A stretch of 64,000 nt of DNA from Kutzneria kofuensis (GCF_014203355.1 NZ_JACHIR010000001.1:1054001-1118000), one strand, 5' to 3'; shown: positions 40,709 to 49,398, numbered from the stretch's first letter. Numbers and translations: made by a program. Notes: generated by a model from the letters alone, not told the origin.

Positions 40709-41802
40709 GTCGTACCACGCAGAACGAGCTCACGGGGGTCGGCCGCGTCGCCCGGCGCCGGGAGCGACACTTCGGCCGCCGGTCGCCCGAAGAGGTCCTC
40801 CGCCGCGTTGGCCGCGAGATGGCACAGCAGGAAACGCTCGGCCGGGGCCAGCCCCAGCCTGGTCAGGTGCAGGTAGGTGTAGTTGAGCATCAGTCGGAAC
40901 TTGGCGAACCAGACCGGGTCCACCACGACGTCCTTGCGAGCCCGGTGCAGCGGGCTGCGGCGCATTCGCTCGGCGTACTCGGCGCTGTCCGAACGCGGGC
41001 CGGCCGCGAACCTGAGCAGGTCGGATTCGATGAGTTCCGCCCCACGCCGCCAGTACGGCGTCATCACCTCCACCCACGGCCGGACGAACGGCACGCACGG
41101 CCCGGCGGCGTCGACGGTGGCGAGCACCGCCTGGACCCTGCCGGTCAGCGCTTCCGCATGCTGCTCGTAGTGCCGCTGCCAGGCCGGGCGCAGGCCCTCA
41201 CCCTCGGGCATCCACGACAGGAACGCCTCGGCGTGCGAACGGAACGACACGAACCCCCGCGCGAAGCCGATACCGGACAGGGCGTGCGCGGTGGCCACCA
41301 TCAGGTCGAAGCCCAGTCGCAGCAGCTGCCGGCCGCCCCGCAGGGCTTCGGTCATGTCGAAGGCCAGCGGCGTGGTGTCGACGTAGAAGTCGGCGAGCAG
41401 GTCGGCCGCGGCCGTGGTGCCGAGCACGTGCAGCCGCTGGTCGTAGTCCGCCTCGTGGATGGAGTTGTCCGGCCGCAGCGGCACCAGGTCGCCGCGTTCC
41501 TGTTCCAGTTCGGCCAGCCGCGCGTGCTGGGCGTGCAACTGCCGCGGGTCGACGATCGCGGTGGACGGCTGGTCACGGAGATAGCCGCCCACCACCTCAC
41601 GCACCGCCGGCAGCACGAACTCGTCGTACATCCGTTGGCCGGCCTCGAAATTGAGCCGCAGATGCGGTCCCTTCAGCCAGTGTGGCACGTAGTAGGCCCG
41701 CACGCCGGCGGGCAGCTGCCGGAACAGCGGCCGCACCGCGTCCAGGACGAGGCCGGTCTTGTCGTCGTCGTAGTAGTAGACGTGCACGCTGCGCCACCGC
41801 AC
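40705..41802 (-). CDS. Thiopeptide-type LanB C-domain protein (candidate pyridine synthase)
   Basis: Encodes 365 residues of the lantibiotic-dehydratase C-terminal/thiopeptide biosynthesis family, beginning WRSVHVYYYDDDKTGLVLDA with the characteristic HWLKGPHLRLNFE motif. Thiopeptide clusters encode two such stand-alone proteins: one eliminates glutamate from Ser/Thr, the other joins two dehydroalanines in a formal [4+2] cycloaddition to the central pyridine. Being the third enzyme gene and the longer of the two, it is placed at the TbtD position, but the assignment between the two paralogues is tentative. GTG starts 3 bases after the previous stop. Confidence 0.82.
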   Translation of the reverse strand: MRWRSVHVYYYDDDKTGLVLDAVRPLFRQLPAGVRAYYVPHWLKGPHLRLNFEAGQRMYDEFVLPAVREVVGGYLRDQPSTAIVDPRQLHAQHARLAELEQERGDLVPLRPDNSIHEADYDQRLHVLGTTAAADLLADFYVDTTPLAFDMTEALRGGRQLLRLGFDLMVATAHALSGIGFARGFVSFRSHAEAFLSWMPEGEGLRPAWQRHYEQHAEALTGRVQAVLATVDAAGPCVPFVRPWVEVMTPYWRRGAELIESDLLRFAAGPRSDSAEYAERMRRSPLHRARKDVVVDPVWFAKFRLMLNYTYLHLTRLGLAPAERFLLCHLAANAAEDLFGRPAAEVSLPAPGDAADPRELVLRGTT

Positions 41803-41805
41803 GGC

Positions 41806-42786
41806 TCAGCTCTCCTTGGTCAGGTCGTGGATGGTCCGGCCGGCCAGGTACCGCAGCGCGCTTTCGCCGCCGATGGACAGGCCGATCCGGTTGCACATCA
41901 GGTGTGCGCACTGGTCGAGCACCCGCAGCACCGCGGCCTGGGTGTCGACGGCCCCGGCGCGGTTCGGCCGCCGCGGCACGAACCGGCCGTGCGCGATCTC
42001 GTCCGCGACCACGTCCCGGGCCCGCGTCACCGACCGTGCCCACAGGGTGTTCGTGCCCTTGTGCGGCAACAGGTGCAGCACCGAGGTGGCGGCCCGCATC
42101 CGCTCGGCGATCGCGTGCAGCCGCTCGTACTGCCGGCGGTACCGCTCCTCCATCTCGCTCACGGCCTGCTTGTCCCATCCCGGGGGCAGCGTCGCGAGCC
42201 CCGCGGAGGACACGCCCAGATACGTCCGCAGCTGGGCCGATTCCGGCACGCACAGGAACCACGTCAGCAGGATCAGGCAGAACGCGAGGGTGGCTCGCTG
42301 ATCGGGGGACGGCCGCGCGGCCAGCATCTCCAGCGCGATCTGGCTGGACTCGCCGAAATGCCGTTCGATGGCCAGAATGGACTTGCCGTCGCCGAACCGG
42401 TGACCCTCCCGCACGTACGGGATGAACACCACCGAGTTGTTCGGGTACATGCGGGGCAGCGGCGTCGTCGCCTCCCACTGCGCCATGTGGGCGGCGGAGC
42501 GGGCGTACTCCTTCTCGTCGAGGCGGTCCGGCGCCGGGCGTCGTCGCAGGTACTCGTCGCAGCGTCGCTCGACCAGTTCCCGCACCTCGACGCCGGACCG
42601 GCCCCGCGCGGGGCGCACCCGCAGGCGAACGTGCGGGCCGCCGTCCCAGTAGCGCAGGAAGAAGAACTGCCGTGCCAGTCTTCGCCGCGTCAGTTCCCTG
42701 GTCAGCGGGGAGATCAACTCCCCGACCAGGACGTCAAGATCTCCGTGGTAGAACACGTGGGCGCTGACCCAGTCATGCCCGCTCAC
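41806..42786 (-). CDS. Thiopeptide-type LanB C-domain protein (candidate elimination enzyme)
   Basis: Encodes 326 residues of the same family as the next gene: WVSAHVFYHGDLDVLVGELI at the start and FLRYWDGGPHVRLRVRP, typical of stand-alone lantibiotic-dehydratase C-domains. It should remove glutamate from glutamylated Ser to give dehydroalanine, complementing the upstream glutamylation enzyme (TbtB/TbtC split). GTG follows directly after the LanB stop (TGAGTG), so it is translationally coupled. Which of the two paralogues performs elimination or cycloaddition needs structural comparison. Confidence 0.85.
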   Translation of the reverse strand: MSGHDWVSAHVFYHGDLDVLVGELISPLTRELTRRRLARQFFFLRYWDGGPHVRLRVRPARGRSGVEVRELVERRCDEYLRRRPAPDRLDEKEYARSAAHMAQWEATTPLPRMYPNNSVVFIPYVREGHRFGDGKSILAIERHFGESSQIALEMLAARPSPDQRATLAFCLILLTWFLCVPESAQLRTYLGVSSAGLATLPPGWDKQAVSEMEERYRRQYERLHAIAERMRAATSVLHLLPHKGTNTLWARSVTRARDVVADEIAHGRFVPRRPNRAGAVDTQAAVLRVLDQCAHLMCNRIGLSIGGESALRYLAGRTIHDLTKES

Positions 42787-45477
42787 TCACACCTCACTCG
42801 CGGACAACTCGATGATGAACTCCGTCACGCGCGGGTCGGCGGGATCGAGCCCGCACCCGCCCTCGGGTGGCGGCAATGCCTCGTCGAAGATCACCAGCCC
42901 GCCGCGGTCCTTCAGCATGTGCTCGAAGGCCGCGCCGAGGAAGAAGTTCGCGAAGTCCACGAACATCGGCTTGCGGGCCTTGGAGAAGAACTGGCTGCGC
43001 CAGTCCGCGTCGGGATCCATCACGCGCACATAGCAGCGTTGCGGGATGCCGGACGCGCGCAGCCAGGCGACCATGCGGAGCAGGAGACTCGCGTCGTCCT
43101 CGCCGGCGGCCCGAGCCGGCACCTCGGCGACGGGAACGAACCAGCGGGCCCGTTGGAGGGTGACCCGGCCGACCTCGACCCGGGGCAGATGGCGGGGAAC
43201 GACGTCCGGCGCGTCGAGCGGATAGACGGGCGAGTAGGCGGCGTGCACCAGGTGCGACGGGCCGAACGCCGACAACAGCAGGAGGGCGGCCGGCGGCAGC
43301 AACGTGTCCCCGAGCATGCCCAGGTGGGCCGGCAACACGTGGACGCCGAGCCGGTTGGAGCGCAGCCGAATCAGGTCGGTCTCGGCGTCGTGCACCACGG
43401 TGAGGTCGGACAACGGGATCCGCTCACCGTCGGGCCGGTCGCTCGTGGTGAACGGGTAGTCGATCTCGTAGGGGGCCATCGGCGCCCGCAGGTTGACCGA
43501 GTAGTCGAAGACGCCGGATATCTCGACCACCACCGGATCCGTGCCCCGCATCCGCGACGGCGCCGGGGCTTGGCGGGCCGGGGTCGGCTGGTCCGCGCCG
43601 GCCTGGGCGGCCAGCCGCAGCCATCGGCTGCGGCCCCGCCCGTAGCCGCCGCCCACCATGTTGACCGCGAGCCTCAGGTCGTCACCGGTCAGGTACGGCT
43701 GCACGTAGCAGGCGACCGAGCCCGGCGCACGGACCCACGAGGGCCAGCTGTCGACGAGCCGGGCCAGAGCCTGCGGAGCGACCCGGGCCACGCCGGTGTC
43801 GTCCGTCGCCGACAGCATGAAGTCGAAGGACCGCACCCGCAGCCGGTGCAGTTCCTCGATCCGGGGCACGCCGGACCGCTCCAGGTAGGCGGGCGGCGCC
43901 GGAATGCTGAGCCGGATCAGGGGACGCAGCTCGGCCAGCCACGGCTCGCACTCGTCGTCGGGGCGGCGGAGATCTTGCTGGATCGCCTGGTGCAGAACGA
44001 GGAACGGCACTCTCGCGCCCGGGCCGAACCGGCGGCCGACATAGCTGGCGATGGACAGCCGGGTCGGCAGCAGCCAGTCGTGCAGCGCCAGCCAGCGCCG
44101 CACGACATCCAGGTCGTCCAACGCCGGCCGCCACCGTGGCAGGGCACACTCCAGCCGGGCGTGCGGGAACATCGACGTCTCGTGGGTGGCGCCCTTGCGC
44201 ATCCGCTCGATCGTCGGCTCCGGCAGGTCGAGGCGGGCCGCGACGGCGCTCACCTGCTCCGCGGGCACGTCCCGGCTGGTCGGCTGGACGTCCAATGCGA
44301 ACGGACGGTTCAGCTCGGCCCGCAGCTGCTCCACCAGGTCCACGACCTCCGGGCCGACGGCGTCGTCGGCGCCCGCCGACCGCAGCCAGGCGAGCAGTTC
44401 CGCCAGCGGCCGCTCGGACTGGTCGACGACCGGGAGCCGCCGTTCGAGTAGCCCGATCTCCACCAGCCGGTCGAGGAACGGGCGCAGTTGCGCCGGGTCG
44501 GCGCCGGTCTGCGCGGCCAGCAGCGCCACCAGCTCGGCCACCGTCCGGCGGTCGCCCTCCTGGCGGGCGGTCCGCAGGCACTCGGCGAGCGCGGGCGACA
44601 TCGGCACCCTCATGATCGACTCATCCGGGCGGGGCCCGATGAAGCTCACGGAGTCGTCGGTGACCAGCGTGCTCGGGTTGAGGCGGACGGGCAGGCCGTC
44701 CCCGAGGGCCGGTCGGCCGGCCAACTCGCGGACCAGTCGGCCGAGCACCCCGCGGTCGAGTTCGAGCACCCCTCGCACCGCCAGGTCTCCGGTGACACCG
44801 ACCGCGGGCCCCCGGTCGGTCCAGTCGCCGAGCACGCTCGTGGTGAACGTGCTGTACGGACTGGTCTTGGCCGCCGCCCGGGACAGATAGCGCGCCACAC
44901 CCACGATGGTGCGTCGCCGCAGCCTGCGTCCGTCGTCGGCGAGCCACTTGTGGATCTCCGCGAACAACGCCGGGCTGGCCCGGCGCAACGCGTTCTGGAA
45001 CAGCGGGTGAGCGCAGGCGCGGCGCAGCGGCTCCTGCTTGCGCTCGACGTCGTCGGCAAGCGCTTGCGGCAGCCTCGCGCGGCACCGGTCCCGATCCCCC
45101 AGCAGGGCCAGCCAGCGCTCGAGGTCCAGGACGAGGTCGGCCGGCAGCGCCTGCGTCACCTCCTCGTTCCACTCCCCCTTGCGCGGCGCCCGAACCTGGT
45201 GGATCGCCCGGCGTAACGCCACGACCCGCGGCTTGACGGGGGACTCCGACAGGGTCCCGATGACGTCGAACAGCGCCTGCTCGAGCACTTCCGCCGCGAC
45301 GGCCAGGCCCCGGTCGAGGTCGATGATCTTCTCGACCAGCTCCCACGACTCCTCCAGGCGCAGTTCCTGGAGCACCGACGCCGGCAGTCCCGTGACCCGG
45401 GCGACGAGCGGAGTCTCCAGCCGGTATCGGCTCAGTGCCTGGACCCTTCCGTTCAGCGGACCCGCGGCCAGCACCAC
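42787..45477 (-). CDS. LanB-like glutamylating dehydratase
   Basis: Encodes about 896 residues of the lantibiotic-dehydratase N-terminal (glutamylation) family. Recognisable segments are YRLETPLVARVTGL near the start, SRAAAKTSPYSTFTTS (the conserved SPYSTFT-type motif) and the C-terminal DADWRSQFFSKARKPMFVDFANFF. It attaches glutamate from Glu-tRNA to Ser residues of the precursor; without a fused elimination domain it needs the downstream partner. The GTG at 45477 follows GGAGG at 9 bases; the frame extends further upstream through the stem-loop and was rejected. It is the first enzyme gene after the precursor. Confidence 0.9.
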   Translation of the reverse strand: MVLAAGPLNGRVQALSRYRLETPLVARVTGLPASVLQELRLEESWELVEKIIDLDRGLAVAAEVLEQALFDVIGTLSESPVKPRVVALRRAIHQVRAPRKGEWNEEVTQALPADLVLDLERWLALLGDRDRCRARLPQALADDVERKQEPLRRACAHPLFQNALRRASPALFAEIHKWLADDGRRLRRRTIVGVARYLSRAAAKTSPYSTFTTSVLGDWTDRGPAVGVTGDLAVRGVLELDRGVLGRLVRELAGRPALGDGLPVRLNPSTLVTDDSVSFIGPRPDESIMRVPMSPALAECLRTARQEGDRRTVAELVALLAAQTGADPAQLRPFLDRLVEIGLLERRLPVVDQSERPLAELLAWLRSAGADDAVGPEVVDLVEQLRAELNRPFALDVQPTSRDVPAEQVSAVAARLDLPEPTIERMRKGATHETSMFPHARLECALPRWRPALDDLDVVRRWLALHDWLLPTRLSIASYVGRRFGPGARVPFLVLHQAIQQDLRRPDDECEPWLAELRPLIRLSIPAPPAYLERSGVPRIEELHRLRVRSFDFMLSATDDTGVARVAPQALARLVDSWPSWVRAPGSVACYVQPYLTGDDLRLAVNMVGGGYGRGRSRWLRLAAQAGADQPTPARQAPAPSRMRGTDPVVVEISGVFDYSVNLRAPMAPYEIDYPFTTSDRPDGERIPLSDLTVVHDAETDLIRLRSNRLGVHVLPAHLGMLGDTLLPPAALLLLSAFGPSHLVHAAYSPVYPLDAPDVVPRHLPRVEVGRVTLQRARWFVPVAEVPARAAGEDDASLLLRMVAWLRASGIPQRCYVRVMDPDADWRSQFFSKARKPMFVDFANFFLGAAFEHMLKDRGGLVIFDEALPPPEGGCGLDPADPRVTEFIIELSASEV

Positions 45478-45522
45478 GGCTGTGTTCCTCCATCTCTGTG
45501 TGACCCCGGTTCCCGGGGAAAG

Positions 45523-45564
45523 CCGCGGGTGTCGACGACGCGCCACCGCCGTCGACACCCGCGG
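45523..45564 (-). terminator. Stem-loop between precursor and enzyme genes
   Basis: A perfect 15-bp stem (CCGCGGGTGTCGACG at 45523-45537 with 45550-45564) and a 12-base loop lies 32 bases after the precursor stop and 45 bases before the dehydratase start. In RiPP operons such structures allow high precursor expression with limited readthrough into the enzymes. Confidence 0.75.
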
Positions 45565-45596
45565 ATCTAGTGAGCAGTCCTAGCGACGACTAGTCG

Positions 45597-45842
45597 TCAC
45601 CAGCCGCCGTGACCGCCGTGGCCACCGTGGCCACCGTCCCAGCCGCCGTCCCAGCAGCTGCAGCTACCGCAGCTGCAGCTACCGCCACCGCAGCTGCAGC
45701 TACCCGAACAGTGCGACGAGCTGGACGCCTCGTTCTCGGCCATACCGTGACCGGCCGTCAGCGACTCGACGGTCAGACCACGGTCGGTCAGGGTGAACAC
45801 GTCCATCGACAGGTCGCCGAGGGCGTACTGAACCTTTTCCAT
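45597..45842 (-). CDS. Thiopeptide-type precursor peptide with Gly-His-Trp tail
   Basis: Encodes 81 residues after a strong ribosome site (GAGAGGAGTGG). Residues 1-39 are a thiopeptide-type leader: LGDLSMDVFTL, then VESLTAGHGMAENEA. The core (40-81) begins SSSSHC and has seven Cys (45, 49, 51, 56, 58, 61, 63) and eleven Ser, mostly as three GSCSC units, followed by two WDGG, three HGG and a final W. Expected processing is thiazole formation at Cys, dehydration at Ser and pyridine formation between two dehydroalanines. Described thiopeptides have cores near 12-18 residues; the long Gly/His/Trp tail is unusual. It is the first cistron of the cluster. Confidence 0.88.
   Translation of the reverse strand: MEKVQYALGDLSMDVFTLTDRGLTVESLTAGHGMAENEASSSSHCSGSCSCGGGSCSCGSCSCWDGGWDGGHGGHGGHGGW
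45654..45704 (-). repeat. Three exact 15-base repeats in the precursor core
   Basis: The 15-mer GCAGCTGCAGCTACC (plus strand) is found exactly at 45654-45668, 45669-45683 and 45690-45704; each copy encodes GSCSC on the minus strand. Two GG codons separate the second and third copy. This DNA-level identity shows recent slippage or duplication in the core. Confidence 0.85.
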
Positions 45843-46474
45843 TGAGAACCACTCCTCTCTTTCCAGAATTCAACGGTCACCACAACGTTCATCCCGAATA
45901 CCCGTGGGACGGATACACGTGAACGAACAATCAGCGTCCGCCCAGAACAGGTCGGCCAATAATCAAAGGCGCCCTACCGGGTACGCCCGCTCGCCCGACA
46001 ACGTCGCAGATCGGCTGTCGATCGGACCATCCATCCCATGCACACGAACGGCGACGACGCCGATGGGGAATGCGAAGCGGTCAAAACAAGGGCGTGTCAC
46101 ACCTTTCGTTTGACCACTGGGCGAACGGGATCGACTGTAACGAAGAAGATCACGGCCAGAGAGAGGCCAACTGGCTGGCCCCCGGGCCGTGGGCCGCCGA
46201 CGCCCGACCGGGCCTGCCCGCCATCACTCGGCGCCGGCTCGGCCGAGACGCCGACGCCCGTGCGCCGCCGGCATCGATTGCGCGGGCCCCACGGGACGCA
46301 GCCGGGACAACGGGCTCGATGCCGCGGCGCGCGGCCACCCCGCCGCAGATCCGTGACGGCACGACAGCGCCGGGCTTCGCAGGGCCAAGCGCCTGGCCTC
46401 TTGTTGACCGGGGAAGCACCGAAGACAATCCTTGGGCATCTCTCGCCGAATTGACAGCAGAGGACCGAAGTGCC
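45843..46474. other. Upstream region of the thiopeptide cluster, no clear gene
   Basis: About 630 bases between the divergent precursor and HxlR genes. Base composition is lower in GC than the genes beside it. It holds the precursor promoter, whose -35/-10 elements cannot be picked with confidence, and possibly an N-terminal extension of the HxlR gene, as that frame stays open to 46070 but with non-conserved composition. No other ORF looks coding. Confidence 0.5.
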
Positions 46475-46990
46475 GTGAAATCGACCGACGCCACCGAGCC
46501 GCCCTTGGACTCGGAATGGCGGGACGACGCCGCGGTTCCAATCCCGGCGACACACCTCGCGAATTGGAGCGAAGTCGCCGAGGTGATCGAAACCATCGCT
46601 CTCAGGTCGGCACTGCCCGTTCTGGTTGCGCTGGGCCACGGCTCGATGCGTTACAGCGAGCTGTCCCGCTCGCTGCACATGGACAACAAACAGCTGAGCC
46701 GGGTTCTCCGGCGCCTGCGGGAAGCGCACATCGTGGCCAGGCAGGTGAACGGGGCACAGCGGCCGGTTCAGGTGCGATACCACCTGACCCCGTCCGGCCA
46801 GAACCTCGTGGCGATCCTCGCCGAGCTCGAGTCCTGGCGCCTGCCCGAGGATGACCGGCACACCCGCCGCGCCGCACGCCAGGCACGCCCCGACGACGGC
46901 GAGGGCTCGCCCTCGACCCTCATCGGGGGACACCACGCGGGGGCCAGCCGCATGGCCCCTTCCGCCGCCGAAAACCCGTCAGCAAACTGA
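46475..46990 (+). CDS. HxlR/winged-helix transcriptional regulator
   Basis: Encodes about 171 residues from the chosen GTG. The conserved HxlR-like helix-turn-helix is at about 30-105 (WSEVAEVIETIALRSALPVLVALGHGSMRYSELSRSLHMDNKQLSRVLRRLREAHIVARQ, then the wing RPVQVRYHLTPSGQNL). HxlR proteins are dimeric sensors of redox, thiol or aldehyde stress. Standing divergently from the thiopeptide precursor, it is the best candidate for a local regulator of the cluster. The C-terminal ~50 residues are Arg/Gly/Pro-rich and poorly conserved. The start is uncertain. Confidence 0.75.
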   Translation: MKSTDATEPPLDSEWRDDAAVPIPATHLANWSEVAEVIETIALRSALPVLVALGHGSMRYSELSRSLHMDNKQLSRVLRRLREAHIVARQVNGAQRPVQVRYHLTPSGQNLVAILAELESWRLPEDDRHTRRAARQARPDDGEGSPSTLIGGHHAGASRMAPSAAENPSAN

Positions 46991-47127
46991 TCATCGCAAA
47001 TACGCCGACAGTGATTGTCGACAAGGGAGTCACAAGGTTGTTCGACCAGGCCCGGGTCTCACGCGACGACAACACCCGGCATCGCGCGAGAACGAAAATC
47101 GGAGCGCCAGGCAACGGGCGAAAGGAA

Positions 47128-47409
47128 ATGAACCGCATCCGCGCGGCGGCGGGCGCTTTTCTCCGCCAACTCACGGGGACGAACTCGGACCGTGACCGTC
47201 TCGCGATTCTCACACGCGGCGTCGTCACGGAAATCGTGGAAATCCCCAGAAAGGCCTCGCACGCGGTCGCCCTGTCCGGTGTCGACGCCCATCTCGTCTC
47301 GATCAGCACACGCCGGCCGGCGGTTCGCCCGGCCGGCGGGAGCGCCGTGGCCCGCGACGACGGCCGCCCGGCGGACACCACCGCCTCCGGCGAATCCCCA
47401 ACCCGGTGA
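47128..47409 (+). CDS. Possible 93-residue hypothetical protein
   Basis: ATG at 47128 follows GAAAGGAA at a good distance and opens 93 residues starting MNRIRAAAGAFLRQLTGTNS, with strand-helix alternation (RLAILTRGVVTEIVEIPRKASHAVALSG) and a disordered C-terminus. Third positions are about 80% GC. A longer frame starts at 47011. No family is recognised, and the surrounding DNA is somewhat AT-richer than average. Confidence 0.4.
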   Translation: MNRIRAAAGAFLRQLTGTNSDRDRLAILTRGVVTEIVEIPRKASHAVALSGVDAHLVSISTRRPAVRPAGGSAVARDDGRPADTTASGESPTR

Positions 47410-47880
47410 TTGCCGGGCGGCCACGGACCTCCGCACCGGTCTCCGACGAGGAACAGCCCGCGGCGACGTTCGCAACCCGATATACATTCCGCCCGGCCAG
47501 TTTACCGACCCGCTCTCACCGACAAAAGGGGCCAGATTCGGGCGGACGCCACAAGAAATCCATTGTCGCGACAACTAAACAAACCTGGCCGCGTCATCGG
47601 CCAAATTTGGACAGAAAACCACTCCACAGCCCTCTTGCGATCATCGGCGCGACGCGACAGTGTGAATCACGATCACCATGAATGACATCCGAATCGGGCG
47701 TGGTCGACCACGTATCACCTCGATTCGGGTCGATTCGCCCCGCACGATTACGGCAGTGGAGGTGATTGGATCGCACGACGCGACTCACCACGCATTCCGC
47801 ACCGTTTCACAGCAAGGGACAGGACCGACAACCGCCGATCGCAGGGCGACCGTCGAAGCCGCCCACAGAGGAGCCCCACC
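47410..47880. other. AT-richer non-coding stretch
   Basis: About 470 bases of visibly lower GC than the rest of the window, e.g. runs of CAAATTTGG and CCGATATACATTCC, before the secreted aegerolysin-like gene. No frame has coding composition. It probably contains that gene's promoter and suggests acquired DNA or a large regulatory region. Confidence 0.45.
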
Positions 47881-48414
47881 ATGAACTCAACGCATCCGAC
47901 TCGCCGCCGCAGGCTTTCCGCCGTCACGTGGTCAGTGCTCGTAGCGGCACTCACCATGGGGAGCCTGGCCCTGGTGCCCGGCCAGGCATCGGCCGCGCAG
48001 GAGCCGCCCGCCGCGCCGGCGGCGGCCCGCTCCACCACCGTCGCCCTGAACAGCAACGTGGACTGCACACTGGTGCGGACCGAGGCGCGGCTGGACAGCG
48101 GCACGTGGACCAACGAGCCGCCACTGGTCATCAACCAGCGGGGCCGCGGCGAATGGGGGTCGGAGTCGAACCAGTTCCTCAGGGGAACCGAAGGAGCCGC
48201 CAGCTACTTCACCGTGGGCTGCACGGATCCGAGCCTCAACTTCAAGACGGTCAAGGTTCACTGGAAGAACCCGTACTTCGGCAAGAACGACTATGACGCG
48301 GCCGGCACCGACCCCGCGTTCCAGGTGTCGTGGCTCGCGTCGGGCAGCAACGCCGATCGCGTGACGTTCACCCTCGACTACGCCCGCGCCGGCGGCGACG
48401 CCCGCACCAGCTAG
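47881..48414 (+). CDS. Secreted aegerolysin/ET79-type protein
   Basis: Encodes 177 residues. A signal peptide (residues 1-38, RRRRLSAVTWSVLVAALTMGSLALVPGQASA) is followed by the compact beta-sandwich pattern of crystal protein ET79 and aegerolysins: a LDSGTWTNEPPLVINQRGRGEWGSESN block, then LRGTEGAASYF, HWKNPYFGKNDYDAAG. Members bind membrane lipids such as sphingolipids or ceramide-phosphoethanolamine and are part of two-component pore formers or insecticidal proteins. GAGGAG precedes the ATG. No partner MACPF gene is visible nearby. Confidence 0.8.
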   Translation: MNSTHPTRRRRLSAVTWSVLVAALTMGSLALVPGQASAAQEPPAAPAAARSTTVALNSNVDCTLVRTEARLDSGTWTNEPPLVINQRGRGEWGSESNQFLRGTEGAASYFTVGCTDPSLNFKTVKVHWKNPYFGKNDYDAAGTDPAFQVSWLASGSNADRVTFTLDYARAGGDARTS

Positions 48415-48477
48415 TTCCGGTCACACCCGGGTCGATCCCCTCGGTCGTCGAGCCGAGGTCGACCTCGCACTGCTCCC

Positions 48478-48526
48478 GCTGTGGCCTCGGGGACTCTCAT
48501 CAGGATCGAGTCCCCGAGGCCACAGC
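48478..48526. terminator. Bidirectional terminator
   Basis: A perfect 19-bp stem (GCTGTGGCCTCGGGGACTC with 48508-48526) and an 11-base loop lies between the convergent secreted-protein gene and the membrane-protein gene. It is among the longest perfect hairpins in the window. Confidence 0.8.
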
Positions 48527-48532
48527 CGCGTC

Positions 48533-48976
48533 TCACCGGGGTTCACTCGCGGACCGGTCGGCGTCGACCCGGAGGTGGTGCGCCGACGTCTCGCGGTTCG
48601 TCCGCGACCAGCGGGCGGTCAACCCGAACAACAGCACCGTGTCGAGTGCGATCATCAGCACGGCCCAGACCGGATACGCGCCGATCCAGAAGACCTGCGA
48701 GACGGCGTGCAGGGCCACGAGCACGATCGCGGCCATCCGCGCCCACGCCGCCAGTGTGAGCAGGCCGACTCCGACGACGACCAGGACCGCGCCGAACACC
48801 AGCAGCACCAGTCCCCAGGTGGTCATGTCGACCAGGTAGAACCGGTCCTGGACGGCAACCACCTGGGCGCGCCGGCCCAGCACCACGAGTCCTTCGACGA
48901 CATTGACCGCACCGGTCACGATGAGCAGCACGCTCGCGAACACCGCCCACCCCGACCCGATCTCTCTGGTGGTCAT
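48533..48976 (-). CDS. Four-helix membrane protein (DUF7144-like)
   Basis: Encodes 147 residues with four membrane helices (WAVFASVLLIVTGAVNVVEGLV, TTWGLVLLVFGAVLVVVGVGLLTLAAWARMAAIVLVALHAVSQVFW, YPVWAVLMIALDTVLLFGL) and an acidic-basic C-terminal tail. The GxWAVFASVLLIVTGAVNVVEGLV start and the TxWGLVLLVFG loop are typical of actinobacterial integral membrane proteins of the DUF7144 type. ATG at 48976 follows GGCGGAG. Function is unknown. Confidence 0.75.
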   Translation of the reverse strand: MTTREIGSGWAVFASVLLIVTGAVNVVEGLVVLGRRAQVVAVQDRFYLVDMTTWGLVLLVFGAVLVVVGVGLLTLAAWARMAAIVLVALHAVSQVFWIGAYPVWAVLMIALDTVLLFGLTARWSRTNRETSAHHLRVDADRSASEPR

Positions 48977-49398
48977 CTCCGCCTCTTCCCGCCAGGCGCC
49001 CGTTTCCACCGGACGCGTCACCTGTGCGGGCACGGCCCCGGTGGTCGCCCGGGGTCCGCGCCGCACCTGCCGCCAGACGAACGTAGGACACGAAAACCGT
49101 TGCCAAATGGCGCATGTGCGTCAGCGACACGGATGCCCACGGCGTCAGGATGCCGCGGCCGGCCCGTTCGGACGCCGAATTCGAGGATCGTTCACCATCG
49201 TCACGGCGATCGCGGAATTCGCCGCACGGCGCCGGGCCGGCGTTGGACGAGCGCCCGCACAACCGGGTGAGTGTCCGATTCCGCCGTCATCACCTCGATG
49301 ACACGCCGGGCCGATCGGAAGTCCTTGCCAGAGCACGGTTTCTCGTGGCGCGCAATGCCTCGCCCGGCCCCACCCGATTATGGCAGTATGGCCTGATT
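48977..49398. other. Intergenic region, no gene seen
   Basis: About 420 bases between divergent genes. The frame of the following regulator stays open upstream but with poorly structured sequence (PTDAHGVRMPRPARSDAEFED...), so it is not taken as coding. Promoters for both directions should lie here. Confidence 0.4.

Noticed and set aside
40819-44451. 1210-codon ORF antisense to the thiopeptide enzymes
   Set aside because: Shadow of three firmly recognised minus-strand enzymes; Gln/Arg/His-rich without domains.
45600-45740. Tandem repeats as a possible CRISPR or VNTR
   Set aside because: They are in frame and encode the repetitive core of the precursor peptide; there are no spacers.
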